The notes: generated by a model from the letters alone, not told the origin. Positions 1 to 8,880 are shown, numbered from the stretch's first letter. The stretch is 64,000 bases of DNA from Pectobacterium cacticida (GCF_036885195.1 NZ_CP133656.1:2170001-2234000); one strand, 5' to 3'. A program made the numbers and translations.

Positions 1-43
1 ACCCGTTTTCCCTTAAATACGCTTTACTGACGGAGGCAGTCAT

Positions 44-715
44 ATGTCCTGTGATTCTACAATACGCGCAGCAATCTTCGATATGGATGGGTTGCTGATT
101 GATTCAGAACCACTTTGGGATAAGGCTGAATTGGAAGTGATCGCCTCGTTAGGCATCGATACTTCGCTACAAGACTCAATGAAAGATACACTAGGTTTAC
201 GTATTGATATGGTTGTTGATCTCTGGTACCAACGCTCCCCCTGGCCAACGCCCGCTCGTCATGAGGTTGTCCGGCGTATTATCGAACGCGCCGTTGAGCT
301 TGTTACTGAACGGCGGCCTCTTCTACCCGGCGTCGAACATGCCCTACAATTGTGCCGGGCGCTGAATCTTAACATTGGGCTGGCTTCAGCCTCTCCGCTC
401 CATATGCAGCAGCACGTTCTACGCATGTTTAATCTGGATCACTATTTCGATGTTTTAATGTCAGCCGAAGCGCTACCGTATAGTAAGCCCCACCCTGAAG
501 TGTATTTGAATGCCGCGGCCAAACTTGGCGTCCCGCCAACGCAATGCGTTACGCTAGAGGATTCGGTGAACGGTATGATCGCCACCAAAGCGGCACGGAT
601 GCGTTCGATCGTGATCCCGCCCGCAGGGTTACGCACTGACGCACGTTGGGCATTAGCCGACAAGAAACTGGATTCGCTGGAAGCGTTGAGCGCTGAACAC
701 CTCACAGGCACATAA
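44..715 (+). CDS. hxpB: HAD-family hexitol/sugar phosphatase HxpB (YniC)
   Basis: Cytoplasmic haloacid dehalogenase-type phosphatase of 223 aa that in E. coli dephosphorylates 2-deoxyglucose-6-phosphate and related hexitol phosphates. Motif I is FDMDG with the nucleophile D13 and acid D15. Motif II is around S115-S117 (ASASP). Motif III lysine is K148 in SKPHP, and the metal-binding LEDS is at 171-174. The length matches E. coli YniC (222 aa). The ATG at 44 has a GGAGG ribosome site 8 bases upstream. It stands alone and converges on kdgF; a hairpin with ACGCGTG arms (753-782) lies between the two genes but has no T tract. Family call is firm; the preferred substrate is inferred from E. coli. 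Confidence 0.93.
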   Translation: MSCDSTIRAAIFDMDGLLIDSEPLWDKAELEVIASLGIDTSLQDSMKDTLGLRIDMVVDLWYQRSPWPTPARHEVVRRIIERAVELVTERRPLLPGVEHALQLCRALNLNIGLASASPLHMQQHVLRMFNLDHYFDVLMSAEALPYSKPHPEVYLNAAAKLGVPPTQCVTLEDSVNGMIATKAARMRSIVIPPAGLRTDARWALADKKLDSLEALSAEHLTGT

Positions 716-789
716 ATACTACGCTAAGCGTGTGCCACATGGGGTAATGTGAACGCGTGACCAAGATAAGAGGGCCACGCGTCAGCGGG

Positions 790-1122
790 TTACAGGAAAT
801 CCGCTCGTTTTGGCGAAAAGGTATCGATCAGCACGCTGCCATCTTCCAATGACACGACGCCATGCATCTCATTTTTGACGGCCATATAGGCGTCGCCCTT
901 TTTCAGAATGCGTTTTTCACCTTCAATCACAACTTCAAAACTGCCTGCCGCGACATAGGCGATCTGATCGTGAATCTCGTGAAAGTGAGGCGTACCAATA
1001 GCGCCTTTGTCGAAGTGCACGCAAACCATCATTAGCTCATCGCTCCAGGTAATGATTTTACGTTTAATCCCGCCACCCAACACTTCCCACGGCGTTTCAT
1101 CGTCAATAAAGTATCTTCTCAT
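790..1122 (-). CDS. kdgF: Pectin degradation cupin KdgF
   Basis: Single-domain cupin of 110 aa. KdgF proteins linearise the 4,5-unsaturated monouronates released by oligogalacturonate lyases, the step between Ogl/PelW and KduI/KduD. The expected metal ligands are visible: H46 and H48 in PHFHE, Q53, and H87 near the C-terminus. The ATG at 1122 has an AAAGGAGA ribosome site. The gene is divergent from kduD across about 600 bases and has a perfect KdgR operator 154 bases upstream of its start. No kduI isomerase gene adjoins it here, unlike some related pectin clusters. No sign of damage. Confidence 0.93.
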   Translation of the reverse strand: MRRYFIDDETPWEVLGGGIKRKIITWSDELMMVCVHFDKGAIGTPHFHEIHDQIAYVAAGSFEVVIEGEKRILKKGDAYMAVKNEMHGVVSLEDGSVLIDTFSPKRADFL

Positions 1123-1275
1123 GATCTCTCCTTTAACACGTCTATTACCATACCTTGGATTGCGTCAACGATTGTGCATGACGACAAGGGTATGTCTAGG
1201 GATTCCGACATCTTAGCGACATCAGTACCAGAAGAAACATAAAATAAGCAAAACCATGACGCCCCTCAAGAAATA

Positions 1276-1294
1276 AATAAAACATTATTTCATT
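1276..1294. promoter_or_regulatory. KdgR operator (kdgF side)
   Basis: AATAAAACATTATTTCATT matches the KdgR consensus AATRAAAYRNYRTTTYATT at all 19 positions. It lies 154 bases upstream of kdgF and 430 bases upstream of kduD. KdgR is encoded in this window at 28050-28841. Confidence 0.88.
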
Positions 1295-1603
1295 TTTATT
1301 GAATTCGCATCTCATCCAAACTATCATCCCGTTTAACAAGAAAGAACCGGGCATGCAGGGGAATAAATGTCGTTGTCACTGCCACGCAATTTCATTTGTT
1401 TCGCCCGGTGCTTTCACCCGGAACGCTACCTTGATGTGTTCAGAAAAAGGGGCGTTTTACTTATGGTGGGGCAAGCTTATGTACCCCATTCTCGAGGTAT
1501 AAATCGAGCAAACGATAGCTGCACTGCGTTGGTCGATACATTCCGGTGTTAGCACCAGACGCTACACCTTCATCTGGGGCATAATTGACGGGGATCAGGT
1601 TTC

Positions 1604-1619
1604 TGTGACATGGATCACG
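1604..1619. promoter_or_regulatory. CRP-like site upstream of kduD
   Basis: TGTGACATGGATCACG fits TGTGA-N6-TCACA with one mismatch. It is centred 112 bases upstream of the kduD start. Pectin catabolic genes are known CRP targets in soft-rot bacteria, so activation of kduD is the natural reading. No good -35 element is visible downstream, as expected for an activator-dependent promoter. Confidence 0.7.
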
Positions 1620-1723
1620 TCAAGGTTAGCGAGTTACGTGAATCGCTTTCTACCGGAATTACCGGTGTTCCCTACAGTAACAGCTAACGACTCAGTATTG
1701 TCGCTTAAAGAGAGATTACAGCT

Positions 1724-2485
1724 ATGATTTTAGATTCTTTTAATTTGCAAGGTAAAGTAGCGCTTATCACGGGTTGTGATACAGGGTTAGGTCAAGGTAT
1801 GGCAATCGGTTTGGCGCAAGCCGGTTGCGACATCGTCGGTGTCAACATTGTTGAACCGAAAGAAACTATCGAAAAAGTGACCGCATTGGGACGTCGATTC
1901 CTCAGCCTGACCGCCGACATGAGCAATATCTCTGCTCATGCTGGTCTGGTAGAGAAAGCCGTCGCTGAATTTGGTCACGTTGACATTCTGGTCAACAACG
2001 CGGGTATCATCCGCCGTGAAGACGCGATCGATTTCAGCGAGAAAAACTGGGACGATGTTATGAATCTGAACATTAAGAGTGTTTTCTTTATGTCTCAGAC
2101 CGTCGCACGCCAGTTCATTAAGCAAGGCAAAGGCGGCAAGATTATCAATATTGCCTCGATGTTATCCTTCCAGGGTGGTATTCGCGTCCCCTCTTACACC
2201 GCATCAAAAAGCGCTGTCATGGGCATAACCCGTCTGTTAGCTAACGAATGGGCCAAATACGGTATCAATGTTAACGCCATTGCACCGGGATATATGGCAA
2301 CTAACAATACCCAGCAACTGCGCGCTGATGAAGAACGTAATAAAGCCATTCTCGATCGTATCCCCGCTGGTCGCTGGGGCCTGCCGCAGGATCTGATGGG
2401 GCCATCCGTCTTCCTGGCATCCAGTGCTTCTGACTATATCAATGGGTACACTATTGCCGTTGATGGCGGCTGGTTGGCACGCTAA
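1724..2485 (+). CDS. kduD: 2-dehydro-3-deoxy-D-gluconate 5-dehydrogenase KduD
   Basis: Cytoplasmic short-chain dehydrogenase of 253 aa that reduces 2,5-diketo-3-deoxygluconate (DKII) to 2-keto-3-deoxygluconate (KDG) with NADH, the last dedicated step of oligogalacturonide breakdown. The cofactor motif TGCDTGLG is at 16-23 and NNAG at 91-94. The catalytic S145, Y158 and K162 are present (YTASK). Length equals E. coli KduD. The ATG at 1724 follows an AGAGA sequence. It is followed by a strong terminator, so it is probably monocistronic and separate from pelW. A CRP-like site lies upstream; no good KdgR box is close to the start. Confidence 0.95.
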   Translation: MILDSFNLQGKVALITGCDTGLGQGMAIGLAQAGCDIVGVNIVEPKETIEKVTALGRRFLSLTADMSNISAHAGLVEKAVAEFGHVDILVNNAGIIRREDAIDFSEKNWDDVMNLNIKSVFFMSQTVARQFIKQGKGGKIINIASMLSFQGGIRVPSYTASKSAVMGITRLLANEWAKYGINVNAIAPGYMATNNTQQLRADEERNKAILDRIPAGRWGLPQDLMGPSVFLASSASDYINGYTIAVDGGWLAR

Positions 2486-2523
2486 GCGTCATTATTCTTA
2501 GAAAAATTGAACCAACCTAAGAT

Positions 2524-2553
2524 AAAAGCACAATTTCTATTGTGCTTTTTATT
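2524..2553 (+). terminator. Rho-independent terminator of kduD
   Basis: Perfect 10-bp stem AAAAGCACAA / TTGTGCTTTT with a 6-base loop, running into a T-rich tract. Confidence 0.88.
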
Positions 2554-2632
2554 TGTTTTTCAAGTTGTTATTTCTATTTTCGTGATTCTTTTCCCTGTCA
2601 AAATCCTTTCTTAAAAAAAATCAAAACAACGT

Positions 2633-2648
2633 TCCGACTTTGATCACA
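2633..2648. promoter_or_regulatory. CRP-like site of the pelW-tog promoter
   Basis: TCCGACTTTGATCACA has a perfect right half (TCACA) and three of five bases in the left half. Its centre falls 61.5 bases before the start site predicted from the -10 box at 2690, the classical class I CRP distance. Confidence 0.55.
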
Positions 2649-2665
2649 CTTTCGCTATTGCGTGC

Positions 2666-2695
2666 ATGACGGAAACGTTAATAGCGCAATATAAT
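2666..2695 (+). promoter_or_regulatory. Predicted sigma70 promoter of pelW-togMNAB
   Basis: ATGACG (2666-2671) as a weak -35, an 18-base spacer, and a consensus -10 TATAAT (2690-2695). It is framed by the CRP-like site upstream and a KdgR box over the predicted start site. Confidence 0.65.
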
Positions 2696-2697
2696 CA

Positions 2698-2716
2698 ATC
2701 AAAACAGTGTTTCTAT
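2698..2716. promoter_or_regulatory. KdgR operator of pelW-togMNAB
   Basis: ATCAAAACAGTGTTTCTAT matches the KdgR consensus at 15 of 19 positions with a perfect core (AAAC..TGTTTC). It overlaps the predicted transcription start, a position suited to repression. Confidence 0.72.
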
Positions 2717-2757
2717 TTATAAGGAACTGTTAATGCGGTTCCATAAGAAGGTACTCC

Positions 2758-4389
2758 ATGAGTATTTTTGAAAACGTATACACCAGCAGAAAATCGCAAA
2801 TCGATGAATGGGTTGCCGCACTAGACAGCCATATTGCCTGCGTGCTGGAAAAAGGTCGTAGTCAAAATAATCCATCCTTGTTATTGGCCGATGGTTTTAA
2901 TGTAGAAACTTATGCGCCAGTAATGTGGAAATTTCCGGATGGACATAGTGCGGCTATTTCTAATTTTGCCAGCCAGCAAAATTGGCTTAGAACGTTATGT
3001 GCCATGAGCGTAGTAACGGATAACGATAGCTATCAGCAACACGCTATCGCCCAAAGCCACTATTTTCTGGATCATTTTGTGGATGATAATAGCGGCCTTT
3101 TTTACTGGGGTGGTCACCGTTTTATTAATCTCGACACGCTGGCCAGCGAAGGGCCGGAGTCTAAAGCTCAGGTGCATGAATTAAAGCACCACTTGCCCTA
3201 TTACGCGCTCTTACACCGCGTGAATGCAGAAAAGACACTGAATTTCTTGCAAGGGTTCTGGAACGCGCACGTTGAAGATTGGGCCTCTCTCGATCTGGGA
3301 CGTCATGGCGATTACAGTAAAAAACGCGATCCTGATGTTTTTCGCCATGCGCGTCATGATGTTGTTAATCCAGCGGCGTGGCCCGTTCTTCCATTGACCA
3401 AAGGGTTAACCTTTGTTAACGCCGGTACGGATCTGATCTATGCGGCGTTTAAGTATGCCGAATACACCGGTGATAGCGATGCAGCCGCCTGGGGAAAACA
3501 CCTTTATCGCCAATATGTTCTGGCGCGTAATCCTGAAACCGGTATGCCAGTGTATCAATTCAGTTCCCCGCGGCAACGTCAGCCAGTACCGGATGATGAT
3601 AACCAAACACAATCCTGGTTTGGCGATCGCGCCCAGCGCCAATTTGGCCCGGAATTTGGCGAAATCGCACGAGAAGCCAACGTGCTCTTTCGCGATATGC
3701 GCCCACTGCTGGTTGATAACCCATTGGCAATGCTGGATATCCTGCGCACGCAGCCTGATGCGGAAATGTTGAGTTGGGTCATTTCAGGGTTAAAAAATTA
3801 TTACCAATACGCTTATGACGTCGCCAGTAATACGTTGCGTCCAATGTGGAACGACGGGCAAGACATGACAGGCTATCGCTTTCAACGTGATGGCTATTAC
3901 GGCAAAGCGGGAACACAGTTAAAACCATTTGCTTTAGAAGGCGATTATTTACTGCCGCTAATCCGCGCCTATCGCTTGAGCGGCGATGAGGATCTGCTCG
4001 CCTTAGTTAACACTATGCTGACGCGCCTCAATAAAGAAGATATTCAACGCATCGCTAGCCCGCTTTTGCTGTTAACCGCCATCGAACTGGCCGATCAGCT
4101 GCAATCCGAATCATGGGCACATTACGCCGCCCAGTTAGCGAGCATTTTGTTTGAACAACATTTCCATCGCGGTTTGTTCGTTCGCTCTGCACAGCATCGT
4201 TATGTTCGTCTGGATGATATTTATCCGCTGGCTTTACTGACTTTCGTTGCCGCCTGTCGCAACAAATTAAACGATATTCCTCCGTATTTGACGCAAGGTG
4301 GATATGTTCACGGTGATTTTTACACTAATGGGGAAAATAGCATTGTTTATGACGTGGAGTTAATTTATCCAGAGTTATTAACAGCTTGA
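2758..4389 (+). CDS. pelW: Exopolygalacturonate lyase PelW
   Basis: 543-aa polysaccharide lyase family 2 enzyme. It has no signal peptide (MSIFENVYTSRK), consistent with the cytoplasmic PelW of Dickeya, which trims short oligogalacturonides to unsaturated digalacturonate by beta-elimination. The sequence is rich in Trp, Tyr and His, as in alpha/alpha-barrel lyases. It is the first gene of the run into togMNAB, 46 bases before togM, so import and first cleavage are probably co-expressed. Upstream lie a -10 box, a KdgR box and a CRP-like site. A GAAGG sequence sits 8 bases before the ATG. The family is recognised from overall sequence and context, not from a short diagnostic motif. Confidence 0.9.
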   Translation: MSIFENVYTSRKSQIDEWVAALDSHIACVLEKGRSQNNPSLLLADGFNVETYAPVMWKFPDGHSAAISNFASQQNWLRTLCAMSVVTDNDSYQQHAIAQSHYFLDHFVDDNSGLFYWGGHRFINLDTLASEGPESKAQVHELKHHLPYYALLHRVNAEKTLNFLQGFWNAHVEDWASLDLGRHGDYSKKRDPDVFRHARHDVVNPAAWPVLPLTKGLTFVNAGTDLIYAAFKYAEYTGDSDAAAWGKHLYRQYVLARNPETGMPVYQFSSPRQRQPVPDDDNQTQSWFGDRAQRQFGPEFGEIAREANVLFRDMRPLLVDNPLAMLDILRTQPDAEMLSWVISGLKNYYQYAYDVASNTLRPMWNDGQDMTGYRFQRDGYYGKAGTQLKPFALEGDYLLPLIRAYRLSGDEDLLALVNTMLTRLNKEDIQRIASPLLLLTAIELADQLQSESWAHYAAQLASILFEQHFHRGLFVRSAQHRYVRLDDIYPLALLTFVAACRNKLNDIPPYLTQGGYVHGDFYTNGENSIVYDVELIYPELLTA

Positions 4390-4435
4390 TTTTATATTTT
4401 TTTAATAGTTCACAATTAATCAATAGGTAAGCATT

Positions 4436-5326
4436 ATGAATGAAAACAGAATGCTGGGGTTAGCCTATATCTCCCCCTATATTATAGGGCTGATAGTTTT
4501 TACCGCTTTCCCCTTTATTTCGTCATTTATTCTCAGTTTTACTGAGTATGACTTGATGAATCCGCCTGAATTTACGGGCATCGAGAATTATCACCGTATG
4601 TTTATGGAGGATGATCTTTTTTGGAAATCGATGGGCGTGACTTTTGCCTATGTATTTCTCACCATTCCATTGAAATTAATATTCGCGCTGTTAATAGCAT
4701 TCGTTCTTAATTTTAAATTACGGGGTATCGGTTTCTTCCGTACGGCTTACTATGTGCCTTCTATTCTGGGAAGCAGTGTCGCTATCGCCGTGTTGTGGCG
4801 CGCGCTCTTTGCCATCGATGGTTTACTCAATAACTTCCTCGGCGTATTAGGCTTTGACGCTATTAACTGGCTTGGCGAACCTTCGCTGGCACTGATGTCG
4901 GTTACGCTATTGCGTGTATGGCAGTTCGGTTCCGCGATGGTGATCTTCCTGGCTGCATTGCAGAACGTGCCGCAATCACAATATGAAGCAGCCATGATCG
5001 ACGGTGCATCTAAATGGCAAATGTTCCTGAAAGTCACCGTACCGCTGATTACACCGGTGATTTTCTTTAACTTTATTATGCAGACCACTCAGGCATTCCA
5101 GGAGTTTACGGCGCCTTACGTCATTACTGGCGGCGGTCCAACACACTATACCTACCTGTTCTCGCTCTATATCTATGATACGGCGTTCAAGTATTTCGAT
5201 ATGGGCTACGGTGCGGCATTAGCATGGGTTCTGTTCCTGGTTGTTGCGGTATTTGCGTCTATTTCCTTTAAGTCGTCGAAATACTGGGTGTTCTACTCCG
5301 CTGATAAAGGAGGAAAAAATGGCTGA
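4436..5326 (+). CDS. togM: Oligogalacturonide ABC importer permease TogM
   Basis: 296-aa inner membrane permease of the MalF/UgpA type with six predicted membrane segments, the first at residues 10-35. The EAA loop that docks on the ATPase reads EAAMIDGASKWQMF at about 183-196. With TogN it forms the channel for oligogalacturonides delivered by TogB. It starts 46 bases after pelW and overlaps togN by 8 bases, indicating translational coupling. The ribosome site (AGGTAAG) is modest. No defect seen. Confidence 0.93.
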   Translation: MNENRMLGLAYISPYIIGLIVFTAFPFISSFILSFTEYDLMNPPEFTGIENYHRMFMEDDLFWKSMGVTFAYVFLTIPLKLIFALLIAFVLNFKLRGIGFFRTAYYVPSILGSSVAIAVLWRALFAIDGLLNNFLGVLGFDAINWLGEPSLALMSVTLLRVWQFGSAMVIFLAALQNVPQSQYEAAMIDGASKWQMFLKVTVPLITPVIFFNFIMQTTQAFQEFTAPYVITGGGPTHYTYLFSLYIYDTAFKYFDMGYGAALAWVLFLVVAVFASISFKSSKYWVFYSADKGGKNG

Positions 5327-6224
5327 TATGCATTCAAATATGACGACAGCACAAGAAGTCGCTGCTGCTGAGGTTCGACGCACGCTGCGTAAAGAAAAAC
5401 TCAGTGCCGCCATCCGTTACGTGATACTGCTGTTTGTTGGTTTGTTGATGCTATATCCACTGGCGTGGATGTTCTCAGCATCGTTCAAACCGAACCATGA
5501 GATCTTTACCACGCTGGGCTTATGGCCAGACCATGCTACCTGGGATGGTTTCATTAACGGCTGGAAAACCGGGACGGAATACAATTTCGGTCACTACATG
5601 ATCAACACCTTCAAGTATGTGATTCCGAAAGTCATCCTGACCATAATCTCTTCCACTATCGTCGCTTACGGTTTCGCCCGTTTCGAGATTCCCTGGAAAG
5701 GTTTTTGGTTCGCGACGCTGATCACCACCATGCTGCTGCCAAGCACCGTGTTATTGATTCCACAATACATCATGTTCCGTGAAATGGGCATGCTGGATAG
5801 CTATCTGCCACTGTACCTGCCGCTGGCGTTCGCAACACAAGGCTTCTTTGTGTTCATGTTAATCCAGTTCTTACGTGGTGTACCTCGTGATATGGAGGAA
5901 GCGGCTCAGATCGATGGGTGTAACTCCTTCCAGGTTCTGTGGTATGTGGTTGTGCCGATTCTGAAACCGGCCATCATCTCTGTGGCATTGTTCCAGTTTA
6001 TGTGGTCAATGAACGACTTTATCGGTCCGCTGATTTATGTCTATAGCGTGGATAAGTATCCCATCGCGCTGGCGCTGAAAATGTCTATTGATGTCACTGA
6101 AGGCGCCCCGTGGAATGAAATTCTGGCCATGTCCAGCATCTCCATTCTGCCATCCATTATTGTTTTCTTCCTGGCACAGCGTTACTTCGTACAAGGCGTG
6201 ACCAGCAGCGGAATTAAAGGTTAA
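5319..6224 (+). CDS. togN: Oligogalacturonide ABC importer permease TogN
   Basis: 301-aa MalG/UgpE-type permease, partner of TogM. I chose the ATG at 5319 (MADMHSNMTT) over an in-frame start further upstream because it follows a strong AAAGGAGG ribosome site and gives the usual family length. A cytoplasmic N-terminal stretch precedes the first membrane segment at about residue 35. The EAA loop reads EEAAQIDGCNSFQVLW. It overlaps the togM stop by 8 bases and is followed 13 bases later by togA. Confidence 0.93.
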   Translation: MADMHSNMTTAQEVAAAEVRRTLRKEKLSAAIRYVILLFVGLLMLYPLAWMFSASFKPNHEIFTTLGLWPDHATWDGFINGWKTGTEYNFGHYMINTFKYVIPKVILTIISSTIVAYGFARFEIPWKGFWFATLITTMLLPSTVLLIPQYIMFREMGMLDSYLPLYLPLAFATQGFFVFMLIQFLRGVPRDMEEAAQIDGCNSFQVLWYVVVPILKPAIISVALFQFMWSMNDFIGPLIYVYSVDKYPIALALKMSIDVTEGAPWNEILAMSSISILPSIIVFFLAQRYFVQGVTSSGIKG

Positions 6225-6237
6225 TAGAGGATTTATC

Positions 6238-7365
6238 ATGGCTGAAGTTATTTTCAATAAGCTGGAAAAAGTTTACTCCAATGGTTTCAAAGCGGTTCAC
6301 GGTATCGATCTAACGATTAAAGACGGTGAATTCATGGTTATCGTCGGCCCATCCGGTTGTGCGAAATCAACAACACTGCGTATGTTAGCAGGTCTGGAAA
6401 CCATCAGTGGCGGTGAAGTTCGCATCGGTGAGCGCGTGGTTAATAATCTGGCGCCAAAGGAACGTGGGATTGCCATGGTGTTCCAGAACTATGCGCTCTA
6501 CCCTCACATGACCGTCAAAGAAAATCTGGCGTTTGGCCTTAAGCTGAGCAAGATGCCTAAAGACCAGATTGAAGCGCAGGTGAAAGAAGCGTCCAAGATC
6601 CTGGAGTTGGAAGATTTGATGGATCGTCTGCCACGCCAACTGTCCGGTGGTCAGGCTCAACGTGTGGCCGTAGGCCGCGCTATCGTGAAAAAACCCGATG
6701 TCTTTCTGTTTGATGAACCTTTATCTAACTTGGACGCTAAATTACGTGCTTCGATGCGAATCCGTATTTCTGACCTGCATAAAGAGCTGAAAAAAAGCGG
6801 TAAAGCGGCAACAACGGTATATGTGACGCACGATCAGACCGAGGCCATGACCATGGGCGATCGTATCTGCGTGATGAAACTGGGTCACATTATGCAGGTT
6901 GATACGCCAGATAACCTGTACCACTACCCTGTTAACATGTTCGTTGCCGGTTTTATTGGCTCGCCAGAAATGAATATCAAGCCGTGCAAACTGGTTGAGA
7001 AAGATGGTCAGATTGGCGTGGCTGTTGGTAATAATGCACTGGTATTGAATGCTGAAAAACAAAATAAAGTTCGTGATTACGTTGGCAAAGACGTATTTTT
7101 CGGCGTTCGTCCTGAATACGTCGCGGTATCAGATACGCCATTTGCAGACCACTATGCACAGGGCGATCTGGTTCGCGTAGAAAACATGGGGCATGAATTC
7201 TTCATGTACATCAAAGTTAATGGCTTTGAATTAACCAGCCGCGTACCTTCTGACGAAGCACGGTTGATTATCGAGAAGGGACTGCATCGTCCGGTATATT
7301 TCCAATTCGACATGGAAAAATGTCATATATTTGATGCAAAAACAGAAAAAAATATTTCTCTTTAA
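6238..7365 (+). CDS. togA: Oligogalacturonide ABC importer ATPase TogA
   Basis: 375-aa ATPase of the MalK/UgpC group that powers TogMN. Nucleotide-binding domain: Walker A GPSGCAKST at 37-45, Q-loop near Q83, signature LSGGQ at 135-139, Walker B VFLFDE at 155-160, and H-loop H198. A C-terminal OB-type regulatory domain follows from about residue 240. The P-loop is odd: the glycine normally just before the lysine is alanine (A42). Codons there (GGT TGT GCG AAA TCA) leave no ambiguity. The gene is otherwise intact. It starts 13 bases after togN and ends 12 bases before togB. Confidence 0.93.
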   Translation: MAEVIFNKLEKVYSNGFKAVHGIDLTIKDGEFMVIVGPSGCAKSTTLRMLAGLETISGGEVRIGERVVNNLAPKERGIAMVFQNYALYPHMTVKENLAFGLKLSKMPKDQIEAQVKEASKILELEDLMDRLPRQLSGGQAQRVAVGRAIVKKPDVFLFDEPLSNLDAKLRASMRIRISDLHKELKKSGKAATTVYVTHDQTEAMTMGDRICVMKLGHIMQVDTPDNLYHYPVNMFVAGFIGSPEMNIKPCKLVEKDGQIGVAVGNNALVLNAEKQNKVRDYVGKDVFFGVRPEYVAVSDTPFADHYAQGDLVRVENMGHEFFMYIKVNGFELTSRVPSDEARLIIEKGLHRPVYFQFDMEKCHIFDAKTEKNISL

Positions 7366-7377
7366 CAGGAGTAACCG

Positions 7378-8667
7378 ATGAAAAAAGCGATCCTACACAC
7401 GTTAATAGCTTCATCTCTGGCATTGCTGGCGGCACCATCTTTTGCAGCCGATCAGATTGAGTTGAGGATGTCCTGGTGGGGCGGCAATAGCCGTCACCAG
7501 CAAACGCTCAAAGCGATTGAGGAGTTTCATAAGCAACATCCTAATATTACCGTAAAAGCCGAATACACCGGATGGGATGGGCACTTGTCCCGTTTGACAA
7601 CGCAGATTGCCGGTAAAACAGAGCCTGATGTCATGCAGACTAACTGGAACTGGTTGCCGATTTTCTCTAAAAATGGTGATGGTTTTTACGATCTGAATAA
7701 AGTGAAAGACACCCTGGATCTGACACAATTTGACGCTAAAGAGCTGCAAAATACGACAGTGAACGGCAAGCTAAACGGCATTCCGATTTCCGTTACTGCC
7801 CGTGTCTTTTATTACAACACGGAAACCTGGAAAAAAGCAGGTCTGGAATATCCAAAAACCTGGGATGAGCTGATGAATGCCGGTAAGGTATTCAAAGAAA
7901 AGCTGGGCGACCAATACTACCCTATCGTATTGGAACACCAGGATACTCTGGCGCTACTGAATTCGTACATGGTGCAGAAGTACAATATTCCAGCTATTGA
8001 TGTGAAGAGTCAAAAATTCTCCTATAGCGAAGCGCAATGGAATGAATTCTTTGGGATGTATAAGAAACTGATCGACGCCCATGTCATGCCTGATGCGAAA
8101 TACTATGCCTCTTATGGCAAGAGCAACATGTATGAAATGAAACCCTGGATCACTGGCGAATGGTCAGGCACATACATGTGGAACTCCACTATCACTAAGT
8201 ACTCCGATAATCTACAACCGCCAGCAAAACTGGAGCTGGGTAACTATCCAATGTTGCCCGGCGCGAAAGATGCCGGATTGTTTTTCAAGCCTGCACAGAT
8301 GCTATCTATCGGCAAGTCAACCAAGCATCCTAAGGAAGCCGCTCAGTTGATTAATTTCCTGCTAAATAGCAAGGAAGGCGTTCAGGCTCTGGGGCTGGAA
8401 CGGGGTGTACCGTTAAGTAAAGCGGCTGTCGCTCAGTTGACTGCGGATGGCGTTATCCAGGATGATGCGCCGGCGGTATCAGGATTGAAACTCGCGCTGA
8501 CATTGCCTCACGAGGTACCGGTTTCACCTTATTTTGACGATCCGCAAATCGTCACGTTGTTTAATGATGCCATCCAGTCTATTGACTATGGTCAGAAAAC
8601 TGTGGAAGAAGCGGCAAAATACTTCCAACGTCAATCTGAACGTATTTTAAGACGTGCAATGAGATAA
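7378..8667 (+). CDS. togB: Oligogalacturonide-binding periplasmic protein TogB
   Basis: 429-aa family 1 extracellular solute-binding protein. A clear Sec signal peptide (MKKAILHTLIASSLALLAAP) ends at SFA-AD. The mature chain begins with the IELRMSWWGGNSRH strand typical of sugar-binding proteins. It captures oligogalacturonides in the periplasm and hands them to TogMN. Last gene of the pelW-tog run; an efficient terminator follows 26 bases after the stop, so kdgM is transcribed separately. Confidence 0.94.
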   Translation: MKKAILHTLIASSLALLAAPSFAADQIELRMSWWGGNSRHQQTLKAIEEFHKQHPNITVKAEYTGWDGHLSRLTTQIAGKTEPDVMQTNWNWLPIFSKNGDGFYDLNKVKDTLDLTQFDAKELQNTTVNGKLNGIPISVTARVFYYNTETWKKAGLEYPKTWDELMNAGKVFKEKLGDQYYPIVLEHQDTLALLNSYMVQKYNIPAIDVKSQKFSYSEAQWNEFFGMYKKLIDAHVMPDAKYYASYGKSNMYEMKPWITGEWSGTYMWNSTITKYSDNLQPPAKLELGNYPMLPGAKDAGLFFKPAQMLSIGKSTKHPKEAAQLINFLLNSKEGVQALGLERGVPLSKAAVAQLTADGVIQDDAPAVSGLKLALTLPHEVPVSPYFDDPQIVTLFNDAIQSIDYGQKTVEEAAKYFQRQSERILRRAMR

Positions 8668-8692
8668 AATAGCATTCGATTTACCTCCCCTT

Positions 8693-8722
8693 AATCCCTG
8701 CCAATCCCCGGCAGGGATTTTT
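8693..8722 (+). terminator. Terminator of pelW-togMNAB
   Basis: AATCCCTGCC / GGCAGGGATT, a perfect 10-bp stem with a 7-base loop, followed by TTT. Confidence 0.87.
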
Positions 8723-8855
8723 CATATAAATTAAAACAACTGCCCTATTCAACCCGATCGCCTTCACAACTTGAAACTCCATTTTATTTTTTATTACCCA
8801 AGACGATCTCGATCACAGAAAGCCATTTATTAATAAATAGAATAGTTCCTGCCAC

Positions 8856-8874
8856 AAAAGAACAATGTGTCTTT
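8856..8874. promoter_or_regulatory. KdgR operator of kdgM
   Basis: AAAAGAACAATGTGTCTTT fits the KdgR consensus at 15 of 19 positions. It sits directly before a consensus -10 (8881-8886), covering where a -35 would be. Confidence 0.6.
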
Positions 8875-8880
8875 CGGAAT

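Larger units (their letters stand above)
1123..1723. other. kdgF-kduD divergent regulatory region
   Basis: 600 bases without a convincing gene. It holds a KdgR operator nearer kdgF and a CRP-like site nearer kduD. Two overlapping plus-strand reading frames (about 1299-1552) show no ribosome site or recognisable motif, and I treat them as chance. Confidence 0.6.

Noticed and set aside
753..782. Terminator between hxpB and kdgF
   Set aside because: The 7-bp ACGCGTG stem has a long loop and no T tract.
1299..1552. Two overlapping small reading frames between kdgF and kduD
   Set aside because: No ribosome site, no motif, and they lie in a regulatory region.
8801..8817. CRP site upstream of kdgM
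   Set aside because: Right half TCACA is good but the left half matches at only two of five bases.
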